Assembly: GCF_022346425.1 (NCBI RefSeq)
Contig: NZ_JAKRCW010000008.1
Location: 1-64,000 of the forward strand
DNA length: 64,000 nt
Reading direction: 5' to 3'
Source: Pseudoglutamicibacter albus
GTDB taxonomy: Bacteria > Actinomycetota > Actinomycetes > Actinomycetales > Micrococcaceae
Translations under genes and position numbers: made by a program
The notes under the pieces: model-generated
Database searches by the model: none
Told to the model about the DNA's origin: nothing
What the model saw: only the letters and a program-made list of their open reading frames with translations
Shown: in pieces, positions 52,258-60,590 of the stretch
Layout of the letters: every line of letters begins with the position of its first letter
Position numbering within the stretch: position 1 is the stretch's first letter

Positions 52258-52320
52258 GAAACCAGCCTACTGGGTCTACTGGAGCTCAGTTGGGTGCGGG
52301 GATGTCAAGGGGCTGCGCGG

Positions 52321-53403
52321 TCAGGCGAGCTGGTGCAGCCATCCGCGTGTGTCATCGACCGCACCGGTCTGTACACCGAGGAGGTCGTGACGGATTGTTG
52401 CCCACACGCCATCGTGCTTCACTTCCGGCATCGTGAGGGTCATGTCACGGCCGCGTAGCTGCGAGATCGGTGTGATGACTGCGGCGGTTCCGCACGCGAA
52501 TACTTCATCGAGGGTTCCTTCATCGAGGCGCTGTTTCCACTCACCGAGTGTGAAGGTGCGTTCCTCGACAGCCAGGCCCTTCTCTTGTGCGAGCTCAAGC
52601 ACTGAGGAGCGCGTTATGCCGTGTAGGATTGTGCCGTCCAACGCTGGGGTGACTAGAGTCTTGCCGTTATCGATCACGAAGAACACGTTCATGCCGCCGA
52701 GTTCCTGGACCGCGTGATCGTTTGTTGGGTCGGTGAAGATGACCTGTTGGCACTCGTTGGCCTCAGCTTCGAGTTGGGCGATGAGCGAGGCCGCATAGTT
52801 GCCGCCGCACTTGGCTTCGCCGGTACCTCCGTGACCTGCGCGGGCATAGGTTTCAGAGAGCCAAATCTGAACCGGTTTAAGCTCGCCGCCAAAGTAGTTA
52901 CCGGCAGGTGAGGCGATCACGCGGAACTCATAACGATGCGATGGCCGCACCCCCAGGAACGCTTCGGTTGCGATCATGAACGGTCGCAAGTACAGCGATT
53001 CGCCGTCACCGTCTGGGATCCACGCCTCATCAGCGCTCACAAGTTCCTTGATCGCCTGCAGGAAGACGTCTACCGGCAGTTCGGGCATTCCCAAACGGAC
53101 CGCTGAGCGGTTCAGACGGCGTGAGTTGGATTCGGGACGGAAGCTGTACGCGCCGCCGTCCTTGTGGCGGTAGGCTTTGAGCCCTTCGAAGATTTCTTGG
53201 CCGTAGTGCAGAACAGCGGCGGCCGGGTTAAGTGTGACCGGGCCATATGGAACTACCCGCGCGCTGTGCCAGCCCTTGTCAATATCCCAGTCGATAATGA
53301 CTTGGTGGTCCGTGTAGTGGGTTCCGAAACCTGGGTCTTGCAGGATCTTTGAGCGTTCCTCGTCCGAGGTCGGGTTGATCGTGAGCGTGCGGGTGAATTC
53401 CAC
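52321..53403 (-). CDS. ilvE: branched-chain amino acid aminotransferase
   Basis: Fold-type IV PLP enzyme for the last step of Leu, Ile and Val synthesis. LHYGQEIFEGLKAYRHKDG, GEAKCGGNYAASLIAQLEA (PLP lysine), VQELGGMNVFFV and GTAAVITPIS are the class IV signatures. The frame is open to 53490, but GTG at 53403 has GGAG seven bases upstream and matches the family (VEFTRTLTINP), 360 residues. It lies 163 bases downstream of leuB; that gap holds only small inverted repeats. Confidence 0.96.
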   Translation of the reverse strand: MEFTRTLTINPTSDEERSKILQDPGFGTHYTDHQVIIDWDIDKGWHSARVVPYGPVTLNPAAAVLHYGQEIFEGLKAYRHKDGGAYSFRPESNSRRLNRSAVRLGMPELPVDVFLQAIKELVSADEAWIPDGDGESLYLRPFMIATEAFLGVRPSHRYEFRVIASPAGNYFGGELKPVQIWLSETYARAGHGGTGEAKCGGNYAASLIAQLEAEANECQQVIFTDPTNDHAVQELGGMNVFFVIDNGKTLVTPALDGTILHGITRSSVLELAQEKGLAVEERTFTLGEWKQRLDEGTLDEVFACGTAAVITPISQLRGRDMTLTMPEVKHDGVWATIRHDLLGVQTGAVDDTRGWLHQLA

Positions 53404-53566
53404 TGTTGTGCTCCAGTTCCGATACGTTTCGCCGCTCTTGGTGGCGGCTCGTGATGTGTTTGTGCGGCGACACAGACGCTGAGTCTGCATGCACCTCTAG
53501 GTAACCCTAGTCCCGCGCCTACCCTATGCGGTAGAGCAAGACCGATGATGGGAGTTTGAGGCCGCG

Positions 53567-54631
53567 CTATGCGCTCAGTTGCGCGATGATCGCATCGCCG
53601 ATTTCGGTTGTGGCTCGCTGCGGCGCGGCGGGCGCATCAACGAGTGCCGCGAGGTCGCGTTCGACTGCCGCTTCGATCGCGTCGGCTTGCTCGCATAGCC
53701 CTACGTGGCGCAACAGGAGTGCACCGGAGAGGATCGCGGCGGTCGGGTCTGCGATGTTCTTTCCTGCGATGTCTGGCGCGGATCCGTGGACTGGCTCGAA
53801 CATCGACGGCGCGGTTCCATCCACGTTGATGTTGCCGGAGGAGGCGAGCCCGATGCCGCCGGTGACGGCTCCTGCGAGGTCGGTGAGGATGTCGCCAAAG
53901 AGGTTATCGGTCACGATCACGTCAAAGCGGGCTGGGTCTGTGACCATGAAGATGGTTGCCGCGTCGACGTGCAGGTAGTCCACGATGACGTCTGGATAGT
54001 TGGTGGCTTCTTCGTTGACGATGCGGTTCCAGAGCTTGCCGGCGTTGACCAAAACATTGTGTTTGTGGACCAGCGTGAGCTTCTTGCGGCGTGCGTTGGC
54101 GCGTTGGAAGGCGTCGCGGACTACGCGGCGGACGCCGTGGGCCGTGTTGATGGATACTTCGGTTGCGATCTCGTGCTCGGTTCCCGTTTTGAATTGGCCG
54201 CCGTTACCTGCATAGAGGCCTTCGGTTCCTTCGCGGACCACAACAAAGTCGATCTGGCCGGGTTCGCTCAGTGGGCTCACGGAGCCTGGGAAGAGCCTGG
54301 ATGGGCGCAGGTTCACGGCGTGATCGAAGGCGAATCGAAGCTTGAGCAGGATCTCGCGCTCGAGGATGCCTGATGGGATCCGTTCATCGTTGGGGGCGGC
54401 ACCTACCGCGCCGAAGAGGATCGCTTGGTGCTCACGGAGTTGCTCGAGGGTTTCCGTGGTGAGGGTTTCTCCGGTTTCGAGCCAGTGCTCGGCGCCGAGG
54501 TTGTATTCGGTGGTCGCTACGTCAACATCGGTGTTCTCCAGCGATGCCATGATGACTCTGAGGGCTTGGCTAACAACTTCGGGGCCGATGCCGTCGCCGG
54601 GGATCACTGCCAAATCAAGTGTGCGCGTCAT
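53567..54631 (-). CDS. leuB: 3-isopropylmalate dehydrogenase
   Basis: Oxidises and decarboxylates 3-isopropylmalate in leucine synthesis. [61 protein letters not shown] and the NAD-site [27 protein letters not shown] are clear. ATG at 54631 (GGTGG five bases upstream) is chosen over one four codons earlier; 354 residues. The upstream gap to the histidine kinase gene carries a palindrome that may be an operator. Confidence 0.96.
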   Translation of the reverse strand: MTRTLDLAVIPGDGIGPEVVSQALRVIMASLENTDVDVATTEYNLGAEHWLETGETLTTETLEQLREHQAILFGAVGAAPNDERIPSGILEREILLKLRFAFDHAVNLRPSRLFPGSVSPLSEPGQIDFVVVREGTEGLYAGNGGQFKTGTEHEIATEVSINTAHGVRRVVRDAFQRANARRKKLTLVHKHNVLVNAGKLWNRIVNEEATNYPDVIVDYLHVDAATIFMVTDPARFDVIVTDNLFGDILTDLAGAVTGGIGLASSGNINVDGTAPSMFEPVHGSAPDIAGKNIADPTAAILSGALLLRHVGLCEQADAIEAAVERDLAALVDAPAAPQRATTEIGDAIIAQLSA

Positions 54632-54671
54632 GGTTTCCACCATACGCCCTCGTCCACAATATGAGCCAACA

Positions 54672-54686
54672 TCCCACTATGTGGGA
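54672..54686. promoter_or_regulatory. palindrome upstream of leuB
   Basis: TCCCAC-TAT-GTGGGA, a perfect 6-3-6 inverted repeat. A TATTGT box (54661-54656, minus strand) lies 10 bases downstream, so the palindrome would cover the leuB -35. The 3-base centre is as in the iclR-leuC operator, but the arm sequences differ. Confidence 0.45.
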
Positions 54687-54752
54687 CGCGTTTATGACAG
54701 CCTCGGCACAGCACGGCTATGCACCCAAGCACCGTCGCTCCGTGGCGCCACC

Positions 54753-54772
54753 GCGACTCATACCTGAGTCGC
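54753..54772. promoter_or_regulatory. 8-bp inverted repeat upstream of the histidine kinase gene
   Basis: GCGACTCA (54753-54760) and TGAGTCGC (54765-54772) with a 4-base centre, about 36 bases before the start codon. Either an operator for the response regulator or a small hairpin. A second palindrome, CTCACT-AG-AGTGAG (54791-54804), covers the likely -10 TAGAGT (54796-54801). Confidence 0.45.
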
Positions 54773-54808
54773 AGTCAAAAGTGCCTTTTACTCACTAGAG
54801 TGAGGTGT

Positions 54809-56221
54809 ATGACCCAGACCCCTAGCACTCGCCCAGGCAGGATAAGGCGCACGGAAACCTGGATCCGCACCCACCCGGTGAGGATCGATATAATGCAAGC
54901 CACCGGCATGGCCCTGATCATCAGTTTCATGTTCTGGGTAGCAGGTCCTATCGTGCTGGGGCCGCACTTGCCAGACCAAGATTCGGGTAATTATTATGAG
55001 GGCGCGCTTGCGTTGCCATTTTGGCCGAAGTTCCCCTATCCCGTGCGTCAAGGCACCATACTTCTGGTGGGGCTGGCGTTGTGCGTCGCGTGGGCTATTC
55101 GCCGTTATAACCCGGGTGCTGCGCTGATAACCGCGGTGATCGCATGCCTTGTCCAGGTGTGCGTTGTCGCCGACGCGAAACCCACGCTGATCCTCGTGCC
55201 GCTCATTATTTATTCTTCTGCCGCGCATGGGAGCCGCTGGGTCTCGAACGCGGCTTTAGTGGCAGGGCTTCTCGGCTCCGTTTTAGCGATCATATTCTTT
55301 TTAGCGCACGATGAAGAGTATTTGAAAGCCGCTGACTACGTGGCCGCGCTGATTGGGCATTGGCTCGTCGTGGCGGTCGCGTGGCTTCTCGGTCGGCTCT
55401 CTTTTGAACGGCGGGCACGCGTGGAGACCGAAAAGCTGCGCATGAAGAGGCTTATCGACGAGCAGATCAGGGAGCGTGAATTCGCTGCAGCGGATGAGCG
55501 GCGTCGTATTGCTCGGGAGATGCACGATGTGGTGGCTCATTCGCTCTCGGTCATCGTGACGCAGGCAGACGGCGGCAGGTACGCGGCCGTACAGCGTCCG
55601 GAAGTAGCGTGCGAGGTTTTGGAGACGATCTCTCAAACGGGGCGTGAAGCGTTGACCGAGATGCGCTCTCTGTTGGGTGTTTTGAGGGATGAGGGCGATG
55701 AGGCCCGCAGAGCCCCCGCCCCTGGTTTTGATCGGCTTGATGAACTCGCCTACACCGCGAGCGCGAGTGGCATTGAGACATCGATTGAGTGGAAGCATTC
55801 CCCTGCCGGTACCTTGCCTCCCGGTGCTGAGTTGGCGGTGTATCGGATTGTTCAAGAGGCGTTGACGAATGTTCGTAAGCACGCGGTTGCGCCTACGCGT
55901 ACGGATGTTGTTTTGACGTGGATGGCCGGTGGGCTTGCGGTGACGGTGGCCAATGATTCGCAGGTGCGGGGCGATTCGGCGCAGCATCATTCGACACAGG
56001 GCGATTCGGCACAGCATCATTCGGTGGCAGATGCTTCGGGGGCGCAGCGTCCGGTGACTGTTGGGGTTGCTGCCGCGTTGCCCTCGAGTGGGCGAGGGCA
56101 GGTTGGTATGCGTGAGCGGGCTGAGCTGTATGGGGGTAAGGTTGCTTTCTCGGTTTTGCCTGGGGGCTATCAGGTGTATGCGTTCATCCCGTATGCCTCG
56201 GATGAGCTTGCTAGTGCGTGA
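54809..56221 (+). CDS. sensor histidine kinase, NarL/DesK type
   Basis: A 470-residue membrane sensor. Five or six helices fill about 25-205, with short loops, so the signal is probably sensed in or at the membrane. The dimerisation helix has RRRIAREMHDVVAHSLSVIVTQADGG with the phospho-accepting His, and the ATPase domain ELAVYRIVQEALTNVRKHA, VTVANDSQ and GQVGMRERAELYGGKV. Two 10-residue repeats (GDSAQHHST/SV) and an Ala/Ser-rich stretch are inserted in the ATP-lid region. ATG at 54809 is seven bases after a TAGAGT box, suggesting a leaderless mRNA, though GAGG is also present. The response regulator follows 88 bases on. Confidence 0.92.
   Translation: MTQTPSTRPGRIRRTETWIRTHPVRIDIMQATGMALIISFMFWVAGPIVLGPHLPDQDSGNYYEGALALPFWPKFPYPVRQGTILLVGLALCVAWAIRRYNPGAALITAVIACLVQVCVVADAKPTLILVPLIIYSSAAHGSRWVSNAALVAGLLGSVLAIIFFLAHDEEYLKAADYVAALIGHWLVVAVAWLLGRLSFERRARVETEKLRMKRLIDEQIREREFAAADERRRIAREMHDVVAHSLSVIVTQADGGRYAAVQRPEVACEVLETISQTGREALTEMRSLLGVLRDEGDEARRAPAPGFDRLDELAYTASASGIETSIEWKHSPAGTLPPGAELAVYRIVQEALTNVRKHAVAPTRTDVVLTWMAGGLAVTVANDSQVRGDSAQHHSTQGDSAQHHSVADASGAQRPVTVGVAAALPSSGRGQVGMRERAELYGGKVAFSVLPGGYQVYAFIPYASDELASA
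55970..56029. repeat. two 30-bp tandem repeats in the kinase ATP lid
   Basis: Units 55970-55999 and 56000-56029 encode GDSAQHHSTQ and GDSAQHHSVA, between the ND box and the glycine-rich G box of the ATPase domain. The first 24 bases of each unit differ by one base. Confidence 0.85.
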
Positions 56222-56309
56222 GCACGCGATCCTTGAATCAGTAAATCGTTAGGTATGAAAGTGATTGAGCCGAGCTTGGGCTTGGAAGGTCGTGGGTTTG
56301 GAGGGTTCC

Positions 56310-57008
56310 ATGGAGCGGATTAAGGTTGCGCTGGTTGATGATCAGCAGTTGGTGCGTTCTGGTTTTCGGATGTTGATTGATTCGCAGCCTGATTTGTGTG
56401 TGGTTGCGGAGGCCTCTGATGGTCTTGCGGTGTGCAGGCCGCCGGCAAGTGGTGCCTCTGTTGGTGATGCGGATGTTGTTTTGATGGATATCCGTATGCC
56501 TGGAATGGATGGGATTGCCGCGACCACGCAGTTGCTTTCGGATGCGGCTCGGCGTGGTGTGGAGGCCCCGCGGGTTTTGATTCTGACGACGTTTGATTTG
56601 GATGAGTACGTTCTTGATGCGATTTCGGCTGGTGCTGCCGGGTTCTTGCTTAAGGATGTTCCTCCGGAGGATCTGCTGGAGGCGATCCGCACTGTGTTCC
56701 ATGGTGGTGCGGTGGTTGCGCCGAGTTCTACTAAGCGGCTTCTGGATCATATGGCGCCTCTTTTGCGTTCTCAGGCTCAACAAGACGGGGCGTCAGCTCA
56801 GGATCTTCTGGAGCTTCTGACTGCACGGGAGGCTGAGGTTTTCAAGCTCATGGCTGAGGGCTTCTCTAACACGGAGATCGCTGAGCAGTTGTGTTTGTCT
56901 GAGGCCACCGTCAAGACACACGTGGGCCGTGTTTTGTCCAAGCTTGAGGTCCGTGACCGCGTTCAGGCTGTCGTCCTTGCGTATAAAACAGGCGTCGTGA
57001 CCCCTTAA
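56310..57008 (+). CDS. response regulator, NarL/LuxR family
   Basis: A 232-residue regulator, cognate to the kinase by position. Receiver: IKVALVDDQQLVRSGFRMLI (acidic pair), VVLMDIRMPGMDG (phospho-Asp), LTTFDLDEYV and GFLLKDVPPEDLLEAI (Lys). LuxR helix-turn-helix: LLELLTAREAEVFKLMAEGFSNTEIAEQLCLSEATVKTHVGRVLSKL. ATG at 56310 follows GGAGGG by four bases. A loop of about 15 residues (CRPPASGASVGD) is inserted before the phosphorylation strand. A terminator follows, so the ABC genes downstream are probably a target, not part of the operon. Confidence 0.95.
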   Translation: MERIKVALVDDQQLVRSGFRMLIDSQPDLCVVAEASDGLAVCRPPASGASVGDADVVLMDIRMPGMDGIAATTQLLSDAARRGVEAPRVLILTTFDLDEYVLDAISAGAAGFLLKDVPPEDLLEAIRTVFHGGAVVAPSSTKRLLDHMAPLLRSQAQQDGASAQDLLELLTAREAEVFKLMAEGFSNTEIAEQLCLSEATVKTHVGRVLSKLEVRDRVQAVVLAYKTGVVTP

Positions 57009-57031
57009 GCAGGTCATCTGTTGCCGTTTCG

Positions 57032-57072
57032 AGGCCATGTCATACCTGAGTATGACATGGCCTTGCGTTTTT
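57032..57072 (+). terminator. rho-independent terminator of the two-component operon
   Basis: A 13-bp stem (57032-57044 with 57051-57063, core GGCCATGTCATA) and 6-base loop, followed within a few bases by TTTTT (57068-57072). It starts 24 bases after the response regulator stop. Confidence 0.88.
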
Positions 57073-57110
57073 CCATCCTGGTGGTCGATGATCACAGATC
57101 GCGTGGAAAT

Positions 57111-57116
57111 TACTGT
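57111..57116 (+). promoter_or_regulatory. -10 box placed for a leaderless ABC transporter mRNA
   Basis: TACTGT ends six bases before the ATG at 57123, in the context TACTGTAGAAGCATG. No ribosome site is present. The preceding terminator makes a separate promoter necessary. Confidence 0.5.
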
Positions 57117-57122
57117 AGAAGC

Positions 57123-57899
57123 ATGACTACACAACCTCCATCATCTGAAGCACACATCGGTTCGCACGCGGCTCAGCCGGCAGTTGCAGCATGGAATCTC
57201 ACCAAGATCTTTGGTGAGGGCTCTACTCAGGTCACGGCTTTGAACAACGTGACTGTGGGTTTTACCCGCGGTAGGTTCACCGCGATCATGGGCCCTTCGG
57301 GTTCGGGTAAGTCCACGTTGATGCACATGCTGGCAACCCTGGATCGCCCTACGAGCGGGGCATTGTCACTGGGTGATACTCGCGTGGACACCATGAATGA
57401 AGACGAGCAGACCCGTATGCGCCGCGAGCGCGTGGGTTTCGTGTTCCAGGCGTTCAACTTGGTCCCTACCTTGACCGCCAAGCAGAACATTCTGCTTCCG
57501 CTTGAGCTTGCAGAACAAAAGCCGGACATGGCTTGGTTCAACGAGCTCGTTGAGCGTTTGGGCTTGAGCGAACGTTTGAACCACAAGCCACACGAGCTCT
57601 CGGGTGGCCAGCAGCAGCGTGTTGCTGTGGCACGTGCATTGCTGTCCCGTCCCGATGTGATCTTCGGTGACGAGCCGACCGGTAACTTGGATTCGGAGTC
57701 CGGTAGCGAGGTGCTGACCTTGTTGCAGCGCGCAGCGCACGAATACGGCCAGACCGTAATCATGGTGACGCACGACCCGCAGGCTGCTTCCTACGCTGAC
57801 CGTGTCTTGTTGCTCTCTGACGGTGTTATTGCCGGCGAGATCAATCACCCGACAGCCCAGGGTGTGGCTGAAGCACTCGCTCAGTTGGGGGCCAAATAA
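57123..57899 (+). CDS. MacB/LolD-type ABC transporter ATP-binding protein
   Basis: A 258-residue ATPase partner of the FtsX-type permease that follows. Walker A is [25 protein letters not shown], the Q loop [20 protein letters not shown], the signature [33 protein letters not shown] and the switch [10 protein letters not shown], all typical of the MacB/LolD/BceA class. The frame is open upstream, but ATG at 57123 is the sensible start. Its TAA overlaps the permease ATG (TAATG). Such pairs export peptides or act as antibiotic detoxification or envelope-stress modules, often under an adjacent two-component system. Confidence 0.95.
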   Translation: MTTQPPSSEAHIGSHAAQPAVAAWNLTKIFGEGSTQVTALNNVTVGFTRGRFTAIMGPSGSGKSTLMHMLATLDRPTSGALSLGDTRVDTMNEDEQTRMRRERVGFVFQAFNLVPTLTAKQNILLPLELAEQKPDMAWFNELVERLGLSERLNHKPHELSGGQQQRVAVARALLSRPDVIFGDEPTGNLDSESGSEVLTLLQRAAHEYGQTVIMVTHDPQAASYADRVLLLSDGVIAGEINHPTAQGVAEALAQLGAK

Positions 57900-60451
57900 T
57901 GAATACGATTGCACGCGCGAATGTGCGCGCTTATCTGCGCCGCTATATAGCGGTAATCCTCGCTGTGACGATCGGTGTTGCGTTCCTCAGCGCTGTCATG
58001 AACTTCTCGACCTCCTCGAAGGCGAGCCTCGCCAATTCCCAAGGCCAGGTCTATTCACAGTCTGATGTTGTCGTGCAGGTGAAGGATACCGGCAAGTCTC
58101 AGGGGGACCCTGAAAAAGCAGCACAGGGGCTGGAGCAAATCGACAAGATTGTGACCTCGAACGGTTCGGTTGCTGATCATGCGATGTATCAGAGCGCAAT
58201 GATCTTCTCACTCGGCGGAGGCTACGATCCTCTGACCCTCTATGCAGTCAAGGGAGATTGGAACCTGTTCGGTTTCAAGAAACTCGAAGGCGAATTCCCT
58301 GATGGCAAGAGCATCGGTATCTCCAAGGAGATCAAACAGCGCTTCAAGGGTTCTCAGGACTCAAGCGCGCCGGCGCTGACCCTGGGATACTCGCCGGATT
58401 CTGACGGGCAGGAGCAGGACCCGGAGGAAGCTAAGCCACAGAAATACGAGGCCAACGGTGTATTTGAAGACTCTAAGATGATCGATGACTTAGGTTTGCC
58501 TCTGGTCTTCATGGACTATAAGCAGGCTGAAGCCTCAGGCCTGTTGATGGGCACTCCCGAGCCGGTTTATCTGCTCAAACTCACTCCAGGTAGCAATCCG
58601 GATGAGATCGTACGCCAAATCAAGACCGCCGTGCAGAAAGCCGGCATCGAGGGCGTCACGGTTGCGACACCGGAACAGCTGCTCGAGCAGTCGATGGAGA
58701 GCATCGGCTCCTCCATGGTTTTCCTCACCGTAGCGCTCTTCGCGTTCGTGCTGCTCTCGGCAGTGGTGTGTGTGCTCGTCACATCGAACACGTTCACCGT
58801 GGTTTTGGCTCAGCGCACCCGCGAACTTGCGTTGCTTCGCACGATCGGTGCTAGCTCAAAGCAGATCAAGTCCATGATGCGCACCGAAGGCCTCCTGGTC
58901 GGGTTGATCGGCGGCGTGGTTGGTGTTGCGCTCGGCATCGCGATGATCGCCGGCGGTGGTTCGATCATGGCTTGGGTTACTAAGTCTTCGACGTTCCAGT
59001 TCGCATTCAACTGGTGGTCCATCCCAGCCGGCATGGTCCTGGCAGTGGTCATGACATGGCTTGCCTCGATCCGCCCAGCAAAGAAGGCCTCCAGCCTCTC
59101 CCCGATCGCTGCCCTCCAGCCGCAAGAAACCGTGACGGTCGGTAGCCGTAAGGGCAAGAAGCGCATCACCACCGGTGTGTTGCTGATCCTGCTGGGTTCT
59201 TTGTTCATCGGCATCGGCATGGCTGCCCCTGTCAGCGAGGCCTCCGACATTGCCGCGGTGTTCTTCATGGTCGTCTTCATAGGGTGCGTACTGGCCTTCC
59301 TCGGCCTGCTCGTTGTCGCGACCTTCCTCGTGCCGTTCCTTGTGGGGAAGGCGGGTAAGCTCTTCGCTGGAAAACCGGCTGGAAAGCTCGCCGGGCTCAA
59401 CGCGGTACGCCACCCAGCCCGCACGGGTGCGGTCGGCTCCGCACTGATGATCGGTGTGGTGTTGGTTGCGGCATGCCTCACGGGTATGTTCAGCCTCAGG
59501 GCCACGATGAACAACATGATCTCCAACCAGTTCCCGATCGATGCCAAAGTCTATTTCGAAGAGGACAAGCTCCCAACGGATAAGACGCTCGAGAACGTTG
59601 CCAAGGCTAACGAGGTCGAGGCAGCAGTGTTGGTCAAACCTGCGAAGCTCACGGAAGACCAGATGGCCGAGACCTCCTGCAGCGCCCTCTATGTTGGCGA
59701 TGTCGAGGCGTTGAAGAAGGTCGTGCCTTCGAACGTGCCGTTGCCTGGGGCAAACGAGTTCGGCCCGGTCGGAAAACTTGAGGAAGCTCTTCCGCTGAAG
59801 ATCAAGGGCACCACGCTCAAGCCTCACGGTACCGCCTCGAAGGCAGCCGTTCCGTGCATGATCGATATCCAGACCGCTCAGAAGCTCAACATCGAGACGC
59901 TTGATGAGCAGACACAGATCTGGGCCAAGCTGGGCGAAGACGTTAAGCCGACGACCGCCTCTGAGGTGATCGCCAACGCAGCACACGTAACCCCACAGAA
60001 CCTTGAACTGGCCGCACAGGAAAAGGAAGCGTACGACGCCACCATCATGACCTTCACGCTGATCGTGGTTGGGCTCTTCGGTGTCGCGGTCCTCATCGCG
60101 CTGGTGGGTGTCTCTAACACCCTGACACTCTCGATCCTCGAACGCACCCGCGAGAACGCTTTGCTGCGAGCCCTTGGCCTCACCCGCAAGCAGCTACGCT
60201 CAATGCTGTTCCTCGAAGCGTTCCTGATCGCAGGCATCACAGCGCTGGCGGCAGTGATCTTCGGTACCTTGTTCGGCTACTTCGGGTCCACCGCTCTGCT
60301 CCGTGTAATGGATGGTGCAGAGTTCACGATCCCGTGGATCCCGCTGTTCATCCTGTGGGTAGCAACCGTGGCGATCACCATGCTGGCAACGGTATTGCCA
60401 GCACGCCGCGCGGCCAAGATCACTCCAGTTGAGGGGCTCGCCGTCGAGTAA
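57899..60451 (+). CDS. FtsX/MacB-type ABC transporter permease
   Basis: An 850-residue permease with two FtsX modules. One helix (about 15-35), a large extracellular domain (about 45-265), then three helices (about 270-400) with ERTRELALLRTIGASSKQ-like coupling sequence (RTRELALLRTIGASSKQIKSM); a middle pair of helices (about 420-490), a second extracellular domain (about 560-700) and three last helices with LSILERTRENALLRALGLTRKQLRSML. This ten-helix duplicated form is typical of actinobacterial exporters whose substrates are mostly unknown. It is translationally coupled to the ATPase. A strong terminator lies 52 bases past its stop. Confidence 0.94.
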   Translation: MNTIARANVRAYLRRYIAVILAVTIGVAFLSAVMNFSTSSKASLANSQGQVYSQSDVVVQVKDTGKSQGDPEKAAQGLEQIDKIVTSNGSVADHAMYQSAMIFSLGGGYDPLTLYAVKGDWNLFGFKKLEGEFPDGKSIGISKEIKQRFKGSQDSSAPALTLGYSPDSDGQEQDPEEAKPQKYEANGVFEDSKMIDDLGLPLVFMDYKQAEASGLLMGTPEPVYLLKLTPGSNPDEIVRQIKTAVQKAGIEGVTVATPEQLLEQSMESIGSSMVFLTVALFAFVLLSAVVCVLVTSNTFTVVLAQRTRELALLRTIGASSKQIKSMMRTEGLLVGLIGGVVGVALGIAMIAGGGSIMAWVTKSSTFQFAFNWWSIPAGMVLAVVMTWLASIRPAKKASSLSPIAALQPQETVTVGSRKGKKRITTGVLLILLGSLFIGIGMAAPVSEASDIAAVFFMVVFIGCVLAFLGLLVVATFLVPFLVGKAGKLFAGKPAGKLAGLNAVRHPARTGAVGSALMIGVVLVAACLTGMFSLRATMNNMISNQFPIDAKVYFEEDKLPTDKTLENVAKANEVEAAVLVKPAKLTEDQMAETSCSALYVGDVEALKKVVPSNVPLPGANEFGPVGKLEEALPLKIKGTTLKPHGTASKAAVPCMIDIQTAQKLNIETLDEQTQIWAKLGEDVKPTTASEVIANAAHVTPQNLELAAQEKEAYDATIMTFTLIVVGLFGVAVLIALVGVSNTLTLSILERTRENALLRALGLTRKQLRSMLFLEAFLIAGITALAAVIFGTLFGYFGSTALLRVMDGAEFTIPWIPLFILWVATVAITMLATVLPARRAAKITPVEGLAVE

Positions 60452-60502
60452 ACGCTCACGAAGCGTTACAGCGGCTAGCTACATGGTCTAGCTACATAAG
60501 AG

Positions 60503-60542
60503 CGGTGGGGCCGGTTCACTTTGAAGTGAACCGGCCCCACCG
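60503..60542. terminator. bidirectional terminator between permease and metG
   Basis: A perfect 18-bp stem (60503-60520 with 60525-60542; core GGGGCCGGTTCACT) with loop TTGA. The genes converge here. Little T-run, but the stem is very stable. Confidence 0.85.
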
Positions 60543-60560
60543 TTGTAGTCCAGTTACGCT

Positions 60561-60590
60561 AGCTAACGCTGTGGTTCCACAGCGTTAGCT
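60561..60590 (-). terminator. second hairpin, overlapping the metG stop codon
   Basis: A perfect 14-bp palindrome (60561-60574 with 60577-60590) with a 2-base centre. The metG TAA (60585-60587) lies in its arm. It stands in tandem with the stronger hairpin 18 bases away. Confidence 0.75.

Noticed and set aside
55301-56020. 239-codon open frame antisense to the histidine kinase
   Set aside because: Arg/His-rich shadow with no domain; the kinase frame has all expected motifs.
58856-59986. 376-codon open frame on the minus strand inside the ABC permease gene
   Set aside because: Composition is His/Arg/Gln-rich and matches no domain; it mirrors codon bias of the real permease on the other strand.
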